Shown here piece by piece: positions 8,596-14,798 of a stretch of DNA of 45,438 bases. Origin of the DNA: Bacteroidota bacterium. Its GTDB lineage: Bacteria; Bacteroidota; Bacteroidia; Chitinophagales; UBA10324. Below the pieces are notes generated by a model, which saw only the letters and a list, made by a program, of their open reading frames with translations, ran no database searches and had not been told where the DNA came from. Numbering within the stretch: the stretch's first letter is position 1; every line of letters starts with the position of its first letter. The position numbers were made by a program, and so were the translations under genes. The DNA lies in NCBI GenBank assembly GCA_018267315.1, contig JAFDYS010000059.1, positions 1 to 45,438 of the forward strand. The letters run 5' to 3'.

Positions 8596-9109
8596 GGGGT
8601 AATGTTTGATGTTGTTTGAAGTGGGTTGAAGTTTTTTGATCTTCTAAGCTGCGCACCAGTTGTTTGGCTTTTGCGGTGAATGCGGGTACCTTGTTGTATT
8701 CCGCATGCGCAATTTTGCTTAGTTCATGCACTGCCTGCGCCGGTTAGAACTTGGTCTTAATTTTTTTGCATTGCGCACTGAAGAAGGATTCTGCTGGAAG
8801 TTCTTTTGGTAGATACTGCAATTCTCAAGAGTGGATTTGCATTTCCTGCAAATCTTCCATTTCCGTAATCAAATTGAGCACAAATAATGGCAAAGACTGC
8901 GGTTATGTCGTGGTCGTCTGCAATTTATAATTAGGAGGAGGTTTCCAACCGCCGGAACTTTGCATAGTAAAAGTAAAAGCATTGAGAGATGAAAACGAAA
9001 AGCATGATTTCATTGAATTCGAACAGACTGATAAAAATCATCAGGTAGACCGATGGCAAGTCATGTTTTTTCTGAGAGTGAATGGAGAACTTAGTATAAA
9101 TATAACGTC
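8596..9109. other. 514-base stretch without a clear gene; possible coding remnants
   Basis: No intact gene with a start is visible. On the minus strand, between about 8600 and 8900, a frame reads as protein-like text (HELSKIAHAEYNKVPAFTAK) but is broken by stops. On the plus strand a 60-codon open frame without ATG runs from 8931 to the TGA at 9111-9113, with plausible composition (RWQVMFFLRVNGELSINI), and overlaps the next start as ATGA. An AGGAGGAGG at 8933-8941 has no suitable start codon after it. Decayed gene fragments are the likeliest reading; chance open frames are possible. Confidence 0.35.
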
Positions 9110-9667
9110 ATGAAAAGCATCATCTGCATACTGATTTTCCTTTTCCCGATGACCAACCTCATTCAGGCGCAGGATGAAGAACCGGATACTTTAAGAAACT
9201 CAGTCTATTTTTCTCTTGGCGGTGAAGGGAGTTTTGTTTCGTGCAGCTATGAGCTGCAGTTCTGGCAAACGAAGCAAATGAACCTGCGCCTAAAGACGGC
9301 AATGGGGCTCTATATATCCTCCTGGACCTATGATGTTTTTGGCGGCGGAGGGGATGAGGTTGGATTCAGTACTGATTTTCCGGTGGGCATTGAGTTTCTT
9401 GCCGGCCACAATAACAAGTTTGATGGAGGCGCCGGTGTCACTTTTGGACTTGGTCCGGATATTAAAAGCGATGCTCAGGACAAAACGAGCATTTGGTATT
9501 GGAGTGAAGTCGGGTACAGGCATATAAGCATCAGTGAAAAATTCATGCTGCGCCTTGACTTCTGCCTCTCCATGCATCCGGCTTACATTGATAATTATGA
9601 CAAACCTGACGAGAACAAGTTGTTATTCGCACCGGGCATCACCCTCGGGCTTGGTGGCAATTTTTAG
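9110..9667 (+). CDS. Exported beta-barrel-like protein, unknown function
   Basis: A 185-residue protein with a signal peptide (1-20, ending IQAQ) and alternating hydrophobic/aromatic strands rich in glycine, which fits a small outer-membrane beta-barrel of eight or so strands. It ends in GITLGLGGNF, with a C-terminal phenylalanine as is common for outer-membrane barrels. No family was firmly recognised. It is the first of a run of similar plus-strand exported proteins, separated from the next by a hairpin repeat. Confidence 0.7.
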   Translation: MKSIICILIFLFPMTNLIQAQDEEPDTLRNSVYFSLGGEGSFVSCSYELQFWQTKQMNLRLKTAMGLYISSWTYDVFGGGGDEVGFSTDFPVGIEFLAGHNNKFDGGAGVTFGLGPDIKSDAQDKTSIWYWSEVGYRHISISEKFMLRLDFCLSMHPAYIDNYDKPDENKLLFAPGITLGLGGNF

Positions 9668-9679
9668 ATTGTCCTCCTT

Positions 9680-9710
9680 GTGACGGAACCTCTCATCCGT
9701 CACCCGATTT
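9680..9710 (+). repeat. Hairpin repeat, copy 1 (26-bp identical core)
   Basis: GTGACGGA (9680-9687), loop ACCTCTCA, TCCGTCAC (9696-9703) form a perfect 8-bp stem. The core 9685-9710 is identical over 26 bases to 10497-10522. Both copies follow the stop codon of one barrel-type gene and precede the next. There is no T tract, so simple intrinsic termination is uncertain. Confidence 0.75.
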
Positions 9711-9784
9711 ATTAGTTGGATCAACTACGGCAATTGCCGGTACTCTCCTGAACATGAAAGATGATCATTCCAAAAACTTAAGTC

Positions 9785-10450
9785 ATGAAACGCTTGAAAA
9801 TTCTTTTAATGACAATCACCCTCGTCGCAATCAATCTTGTCGCAGTGGCTCAGAATGGATTCGGGTTGCGCGGCGGCATCAGTCTGTCAGCATGGGAATA
9901 CATTTCAGAGGATCAGGATGCGGTGGATGCATTCAACGATATGAAGGATCCGCTCTTTGGCGGACAGGCATTCGGGTTCTACCACTGGGAGAAAAACCAT
10001 TTCGCTCTCCAGCCGGAGTTGGGCTGGATTCAGAAAGGAGTGGTTCTCGGCGAATCAGATTATAAGATTCGCACCAATGTGAACTACCTCGAGTTGCCGG
10101 TACTGCTCATGGGTGTTTTCGGAAAAAGCAACAAGTTCACAATCTTCGCCGGTCCCTCAATAGCTTACGGCATCACCGGGCATTGGACCTATATCATGAA
10201 TGGAGAGAAAAACAAAGAGTCCATTGACTGGAATGATGATGAGTTTGCACGCACCGATTTTTCACTGCATGTAGGTACATCAGCCCTGATTCCGCTGAGA
10301 ACGGGCCGGTGCAATGTGGATGTGAGGTACATCTACGGCTTCACCAACTTGTCTACAAGTGATTTTGGCGACAGCAATGATAGTTTTCACAACAGTTGCT
10401 TCGCGATTTCTCTTGGATACATCTGGCCTTCAAAAAGTAAAGAGAAATAA
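9785..10450 (+). CDS. Porin-family outer-membrane beta-barrel protein
   Basis: A 221-residue protein of the Bacteroidota outer-membrane beta-barrel type (PF13568-like). Signal peptide 1-22 ends AVAQ, and the mature part starts with the typical GLRGGIS. Strand motifs include FALQPELGWIQKG, NYLELPVLL and FAGPSIAYGI, which are characteristic of this porin-like family. Function is not known; these proteins are often annotated as PorT-like or generic porins. It lies between two copies of the same hairpin repeat. Confidence 0.85.
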   Translation: MKRLKILLMTITLVAINLVAVAQNGFGLRGGISLSAWEYISEDQDAVDAFNDMKDPLFGGQAFGFYHWEKNHFALQPELGWIQKGVVLGESDYKIRTNVNYLELPVLLMGVFGKSNKFTIFAGPSIAYGITGHWTYIMNGEKNKESIDWNDDEFARTDFSLHVGTSALIPLRTGRCNVDVRYIYGFTNLSTSDFGDSNDSFHNSCFAISLGYIWPSKSKEK

Positions 10451-10460
10451 TCGCATACCT

Positions 10461-10522
10461 CGCCCGCTGCTAAGGGTTGATCGTTCTGCGGGCGATGGAA
10501 CCTCTCATCCGTCACCCGATTT
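10461..10522 (+). repeat. Hairpin repeat, copy 2, with overlapping alternative stem
   Basis: The core 10497-10522 is identical to 9685-9710. Here the stem is 10489-10499 with 10508-10518, 11 positions with one mismatch and one G-U pair. A second stem, CGCCCGC (10461-10467) with GCGGGCG (10488-10494), shares bases 10489-10494, so the two structures exclude each other. The arrangement lies between two barrel-type genes and could act as terminator or attenuator; that is inference. Confidence 0.6.
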
Positions 10523-10580
10523 GAAAAGTTGAATTGTAAACCGGCGTTTCAATACGCTGCTCTCCTTGTTCAGTTAGAGA

Positions 10581-11528
10581 ATGTTAACCTTCAAAAAAGG
10601 AGTTATGTTGACGAACATCCTTTTAACGATGCTGGCAGGAACCATTTCCATGGTTTCAACCTGTGTGTCTGCAAGACTTCTGAATGAAGAGGAATTTGTT
10701 AAAAAACACGATTACGCCAGCGGCAAAATGCCCTTCAAGATGCGGTCCAGTGACCTGACCGACCCGGTGCTTTTGCAGAAAAAAGATTTGGTGATCGAGA
10801 GCCATGCGGGTGGCGGTTTGGGATTTGACCTCGCCTATGCGGCCTCGGACAAGATTGGCATTTACGCCAAAGGTTCATACCGCAGGGCGCGCGATCTGAC
10901 AAGTGAATACGACTCTGTCAACATTGAGCAAACGACCTATTACGAACCGCAGGATGGCTACAACTATTATCAGACGTACACGTTTTGGGATTACACGCCC
11001 ATCAACACCGACCATCACCTGGACCAAGCGTTCTTTGAGTTAGGCACAGGCATGTATCGCATGAAGCTCCCGGAACACATGCATCTCGATTGGTACGGCG
11101 GATTGGGTATCGGAACGGTGAAGAATAACTACACCGTTTCTGCACCTTATTATACTGAAGCAGGAGCTTATGCCTTCCTGGAAAAAAGGAATTACTGGCT
11201 TGGCTTTGGTCAGGCAAACATTGGATACACCAGCGAGTTGCTGGATATAACCCTGCTAAGCCGCTTGGCGTATTTGAATTTCTACAAGCAATCTTTTGAT
11301 CTCGATTATCTGATCTCCACTTATGATCAAAAACCTTCGGCCCTGAATCTCGAAGAGGGAGTGAGGTTTGGCTTGGGAACCCACCGGTACAGATTTTTCA
11401 TGCAGTATGAAATGGTTATTCCGCTCCTAAATGATGATGTGAAGTGGTACACCGGAAATCTGAAAGGAGGAGTAACCCTGCGATTTGGGCAAGGAATGAA
11501 TCACAACAAAGAGCAAGTGAAGAACTGA
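10581..11528 (+). CDS. Exported outer-membrane-like protein, unknown function
   Basis: A 315-residue protein with an N-terminal hydrophobic segment (about 9-30). Start 10581 is the first ATG; an in-frame ATG at 10605 gives a more usual signal peptide and may be the real start. The mature region has many alternating aromatic residues (YNYYQTYTFWDYT, RYRFFMQYEMV) and ends in GGVTLRFGQG plus a short polar tail, consistent with a beta-barrel. No named family was recognised. It is the third exported protein in the tandem. Confidence 0.65.
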   Translation: MLTFKKGVMLTNILLTMLAGTISMVSTCVSARLLNEEEFVKKHDYASGKMPFKMRSSDLTDPVLLQKKDLVIESHAGGGLGFDLAYAASDKIGIYAKGSYRRARDLTSEYDSVNIEQTTYYEPQDGYNYYQTYTFWDYTPINTDHHLDQAFFELGTGMYRMKLPEHMHLDWYGGLGIGTVKNNYTVSAPYYTEAGAYAFLEKRNYWLGFGQANIGYTSELLDITLLSRLAYLNFYKQSFDLDYLISTYDQKPSALNLEEGVRFGLGTHRYRFFMQYEMVIPLLNDDVKWYTGNLKGGVTLRFGQGMNHNKEQVKN

Positions 11529-11598
11529 GAAGAGTGTTTGTCATGCCTCTGATTGATGAGCCAATACTGATTTAACCATCGACGCTAAATCATCAGTC

Positions 11599-12108
11599 AT
11601 GAAAATAATAATCACAGCAACCATAGTCATTATTCAAATAATCCTGATGGCAGCATCCAATTCGTTTCAGTTGAGTGCGCAACCTCCAAAGGGTTCTTTT
11701 TGGATAATTATGAAGAAAGATTCTTCAACCATCTCGGTCAAAAGCAAGGCAATGGACATTGTCAAGCGCGACACGCTTTGGCTCATACAGAATGGTAAAA
11801 CAACCAAGGTTCCGGTAGATTCCATTATCCAACTGAAGCGCGTCAAAAAAGGAACTGTAGTGCGCGGACTCATCATTGGTGGCGTGACAGGGGCGGTGGT
11901 TACTGCCGCAATTTTGACTGCGGCGGATTTTTATGATTATGGAACAGATGCGCGAGTCGTCGCCATTAATGCCGCGGGCCTTGCAGCAGGTGCCGGCATA
12001 GGGGCGTAAATTGGCTCCGCAGTAAGAAAAGACAAAGTATATGAGTTTGAATCATTGTCTCTAACCGAAAAGAGCAGAATCATCCAATCACATTGCAGGC
12101 ATTTTTGA
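11599..12108 (+). pseudogene. Exported Gly-rich membrane-associated protein with premature stop
   Basis: The frame opens at 11599 and meets TAA at 12007-12009 after 136 codons, inside a Gly/Ala-rich segment (AAGLAAGAGIGA). The same frame continues for another 32 codons (IGSAVRKDKVYEFESL...) to TGA at 12106-12108, and that continuation reads naturally, since a GAGIGA-x-IGSA glycine-zipper-like helix is typical. The N-terminus has a signal segment (1-27) and the region 35-85 resembles proteins that bind or sense through SKAMDIVKRDTLWLIQNG-type strands. So the gene is probably interrupted by a nonsense mutation, or the stop is a sequencing error; a real 136-residue protein is less likely. Function unknown. 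Confidence 0.6.
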
Positions 12109-12189
12109 AATCATCAAAATCTTTTCATACAAATGCCAGCAACTGATAAACATCACGCAGTTAAAAACAGCAGGTCATAAGAAAGCGAA

Positions 12190-12318
12190 ATGATTAAAAG
12201 GAAATTTACTAAAACCAATGTCATCAAAACACTTTCTCTGATAACAACTTCAATGCTCTCCTTGCTTTGGTGGCAGCCGGCCACCTCACAGGAAATGAAG
12301 GGGAATCACCGCAGATGA
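12190..12318 (+). pseudogene. Signal-peptide stub of a lost exported protein
   Basis: A 42-codon frame that encodes little more than a classical signal peptide: positive start (MIKRKFTK), hydrophobic core (LSLITTSMLSLLWW) and an export-like end (PATSQ), then eight residues and a stop. The stop overlaps the 3' end of the convergent hydrolase gene by 13 bases. This is best read as the 5' remnant of another exported protein of the preceding series whose body was lost. Confidence 0.45.
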
Positions 12319-13361
12319 TCCATCATCCATTTCGCCATCATATCACTCACGGTTTCCAGTCCAGCCATATAAGGCGTGAAATGATTTCCTTCGATATACA
12401 AGAGTTCTTTGGGTTCTGATGCCTGCTGAAAAACCTGTTTGATCTGATCTTCGGGAATGAGCTCATCCTGTTTGGCGATGAGGAAAAGTTTGGGAATGGC
12501 CGGAATGTCTGCGGCATATGCACCGGGATTGTATTCCAGTTGCATCTCAAGACTCCGCAGGGTAACCGCATTCACATAGTTGGCAGCGTAGCTTGAAAAA
12601 CTTTCAATGAACTCCATGGCATGCGGACTCGGGATGGCGCAGAATTCATCCGCATTGCGGCTGGCAACAGGTATCATGGCGGGCTTGCCGCCCTGCATGC
12701 GCGCCGTGCGATCGGCATTGAACAATCCATACAGGTAAGATGCATTATCGGGTGGAAGTGCTTTTTTGAAATCGGATCCACTGGCAAAGGGCGTCATCGC
12801 CACGAGGCATTTCACACGGCTGTCGAGGGCGCTTACTGCAAGAGCATGCCCTCCGCTATAGCTGCCGCCCCACACGCCGATACGGCTTGTGTCCACTTCA
12901 GGACGGGTGCAGAGAAATGAAATGCCGTCGCAGTAGGCCTGCACCTGCTGCCACGGATCCGCTTCACTTCTTATGTTGCCGCCGCTGGCGCCGAAGTTGG
13001 GGTAGTCGAACAACAGCACAGCAAGTCCGGCGCGGCAGAAGTGATCGGCGATGAACTGGTAGTTGCACTCTGTAGTGCCGGAGAATCCCGGCGCCATCAC
13101 CACGGCAGAGTAGGGCGCTTTTGTTTCAGCATGCGGCAGGTATAGCCAGCCCTTTAATTCAATACCGCCAGAGAGGAAACTGATTTCCTTTCGGGTTGAA
13201 GTTATGGTTCGCGCTTGCTGTGCCTCAACCAATACAGAGTGAAACAGGAGGAGAATGAGAATGAAACGGTCCAACAGGAATTTGTATTTGTTCTTCAGAA
13301 CAATATTAGTCAGGAAAAAATAATGCGAAGTTGAATTTACAGCGGCAAAGTTCCATGCCAA
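12306..13361 (-). CDS. Secreted alpha/beta hydrolase, dienelactone-hydrolase-like
   Basis: A 351-codon frame with a serine hydrolase core. The nucleophile lies in GGSYSGG (Ser167), the acid in AKQDELIP (Asp299) and the histidine in EGNHFTPY (His327). The oxyanion region MAPGFSGT is near 89-96. Family members cleave esters or related bonds; the substrate is unknown. The hydrophobic export segment (FILILLLFHSVLVEAQ) lies at residues 33-48, far from the ATG at 13361, so the real start is probably further in, perhaps the TTG codon at Leu30, giving a normal signal peptide. No ATG lies between. The gene is convergent with the signal-peptide stub. Confidence 0.85.
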   Translation of the reverse strand: MAWNFAAVNSTSHYFFLTNIVLKNKYKFLLDRFILILLLFHSVLVEAQQARTITSTRKEISFLSGGIELKGWLYLPHAETKAPYSAVVMAPGFSGTTECNYQFIADHFCRAGLAVLLFDYPNFGASGGNIRSEADPWQQVQAYCDGISFLCTRPEVDTSRIGVWGGSYSGGHALAVSALDSRVKCLVAMTPFASGSDFKKALPPDNASYLYGLFNADRTARMQGGKPAMIPVASRNADEFCAIPSPHAMEFIESFSSYAANYVNAVTLRSLEMQLEYNPGAYAADIPAIPKLFLIAKQDELIPEDQIKQVFQQASEPKELLYIEGNHFTPYMAGLETVSDMMAKWMMDHLR

Positions 13362-13435
13362 CTCATGAATTCGCTGAAGTGTATGCAGCGGACTCCTCGA
13401 CGAAATCGGTTGCGTGAGATATATAATGGGAATGG

Positions 13436-13502
13436 GAAAGTCCCGTAAGGACGACAGTATGGCAGTAGAACAGAAAATGAAGTTGAACGACAGAAGGTAA
13501 CT
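13436..13502. repeat. GTCCC/GACAGTATGG palindromic repeat, copy A
   Basis: GTCC-CGTAA-GGAC (13440-13452) is followed by GACAGTATGG and then a stretch ending CGACAGAAGGTAAC. The unit aligns along its length with 14656-14733, but the second hairpin found there (about 13-15 bases, GCCCC-GGA-GGGGC) is absent here. Confidence 0.7.
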
Positions 13503-13597
13503 AGCAAGGAAACCTTCGTGTGCTGCACAACTGCTTTACGCCTATTAGCAGAGACACAGAGGAGAAGAAAAATCACGAGGTGCATTACGGTTGCAAT

Positions 13598-13626
13598 TCG
13601 CGGGGTTTTGTACCGAAGCCCCCGCG
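13598..13626. repeat. TGTACCGAA hairpin repeat, copy 1
   Basis: CGCGGGG (13598-13604) pairs perfectly with CCCCGCG (13620-13626) around a loop containing TTGTACCGAAG. A related element at 14506-14534 has the same CGTACCGAA core with degraded arms. Confidence 0.6.
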
Positions 13627-13710
13627 AGGAGAGTATCAGCCGGCAGCTATTTGATTAACACAAAGTTTCCTCTGCGTTAAACAATTATTGCTTGCTTGTA
13701 TGATCAACTG

Positions 13711-14328
13711 ATGCGGTTGACATTTGGGCGATTGATTCATAATTACATGGAGGAATTTACGGATGCATTTACTGACTCACACTCCCTGCTCGGCGACACG
13801 ACGGACAAGAAAGTGCAAATGGCCTGGCAGCTTTTTGTGAGTCTTGAATACCAGGTCCAAGTGGCCGATCGTAAGGTGCAGGCCGTGTTTGGATTGAATG
13901 CCTTTTTGGTGGCCGCTCTGTCGCTTCAGAGTCAGGAGCCCCTCCGGGAGATTGTGCAGGGCGCCTTCAGTTTCTCCCTTGCGATGGATCTGCTACTCAA
14001 AGCGGCCTTTCTCGCATGTGTTTGTATTGCCACATGGTCCGCGCTGAAAGCGTTATCACCAAGAATCAAGATGCCGGAAAAAGGATCGCGTACGCGCCGT
14101 TCATCGCTCTTCTTCTTCGGAGACATACAACGGAAGGAAAGCAGCGAATTTGTAAGTGCCTTTCTGGGATTGTCAAACACAGAAGCCGCTGAACAAATTC
14201 TGCGGCAGTCGCAGGTGGTGTCGCACATCCTTTCTACCAAGTATTCTTTCCTCAGGAAGTCAACCATTTTTCTGCTAAGCGCTCTGGCGATTTGGGTGTT
14301 GATCAAGATCAATGAGTTTTTTGCTTAG
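13711..14328 (+). CDS. PycTM-domain membrane protein (Pycsar effector-like), orphan
   Basis: About 205 residues. The core resembles the PycTM (DUF5706) domain, the membrane-disrupting effector of Pycsar anti-phage systems that responds to cyclic pyrimidine nucleotides. Visible features are an ADRKVQ motif leading into the first hydrophobic helix (GLNAFLVAALSL), a second helix (LLLKAAFLACVCIATW), the SLFFFGDI segment, a polar helical linker, STKYSFLRKS, and a third helix near the C-terminus. The same ordered motifs appear in the HD-PycTM protein at 36793. No nucleotide cyclase lies within the window, so this is an orphan. The ATG at 13711 is chosen; ATG 13747 and an upstream TTG at 13696 are alternatives. 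Repeat islands flank the gene on both sides, hinting at separate acquisition. Confidence 0.75.
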   Translation: MRLTFGRLIHNYMEEFTDAFTDSHSLLGDTTDKKVQMAWQLFVSLEYQVQVADRKVQAVFGLNAFLVAALSLQSQEPLREIVQGAFSFSLAMDLLLKAAFLACVCIATWSALKALSPRIKMPEKGSRTRRSSLFFFGDIQRKESSEFVSAFLGLSNTEAAEQILRQSQVVSHILSTKYSFLRKSTIFLLSALAIWVLIKINEFFA

Positions 14329-14505
14329 TCAGTATTAAAAAGCAAGATTTGAATCCCGGGTTGGCGACTTTACCAACACGTCTGCTTCTACCGGCGCAAT
14401 TGTCGTTTAGATATTGAGCAGAATGCGTATGCCTTGTTGAATCCCGTACACCTCGATCGTTTTTCTATGTTACATGGGCGCACGTGATGAGCTAAAGATG
14501 AGCAG

Positions 14506-14534
14506 CCGCGAGGTCTCGTACCGAAAACTCCGCG
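14506..14534. repeat. TGTACCGAA hairpin repeat, copy 2
   Basis: CCGCGAGGTCTCGTACCGAA followed by AACTCCGCG shares the loop core and GC-rich arms with 13598-13626, but the arms no longer pair perfectly. Confidence 0.5.
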
Positions 14535-14592
14535 AAGTCAATGGTATTTCTCTTGCCTCAAATCAAGAAGGGAATCGTGTCGGAAGCAGCGA

Positions 14593-14613
14593 ATGCTGAG
14601 ACAAGTTCAGCAT
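14593..14613. repeat. ATGCTGA...TCAGCAT palindromic repeat
   Basis: ATGCTGA (14593-14599), a 7-base loop and TCAGCAT (14607-14613) form a perfect dyad. From memory, closely similar GATGCTGAAA-type dyads recur in intergenic regions of many bacteria; that should be checked against this genome. Confidence 0.5.
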
Positions 14614-14633
14614 GACACGCTGGCTTTTAAGAC

Positions 14634-14733
14634 ACCCTCGTGGACACGAGGGTAGGAAAGTCCCGCAGGGACGACAGTATGGTAGAACCGAAGATGAAAT
14701 CGAATAAGCCCCGGAGGGGCGACAGAATGTAAC
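14634..14733. repeat. Triple hairpin element with GTCCC and GCCCC units, copy B
   Basis: Three adjacent perfect hairpins: ACCCTCGTG-GA-CACGAGGGT (14634-14653), GTCCC-GCA-GGGAC (14660-14672) and GCCCC-GGA-GGGGC (14708-14720). The last two are each followed by CGACAG(T/A)AT. The two stems differ at a paired position in both arms (T-A versus C-G), so pairing is conserved although the sequence changes. Copy A at 13436 shares the outer parts. This looks like a REP-like palindromic family. Confidence 0.7.
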
Positions 14734-14798
14734 TTTGACCCTGCCTCACCAACCGGAACGAATGGAGATTTTTTCAACCGCAAAAACAATTTCTGATC

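Larger units (their letters stand above)
13362..13710. other. Intergenic repeat island upstream of the PycTM gene
   Basis: About 350 bases with no gene. It holds a GTCC-type hairpin element (13436-13502) and a TGTACCGAA hairpin (13598-13626), both of which have partners on the far side of the PycTM gene. The rest is low-information sequence. Confidence 0.6.
14329..14798. other. Intergenic repeat island downstream of the PycTM gene
   Basis: 470 bases with no gene. It contains five palindromes: CGTACCGAA element (14506-14534), ATGCTGA/TCAGCAT (14593-14613), ACCCTCGTG/CACGAGGGT (14634-14653), GTCCC/GGGAC (14660-14672) and GCCCC/GGGGC (14708-14720). Bases 14329-14505 hold nothing I can identify. 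Confidence 0.65.

Noticed and set aside
13362..14798. CRISPR array suggested by repeated short elements
   Set aside because: Copies are few, palindromic, unequal in spacing and of different families; there are no regular spacers and no cas genes.
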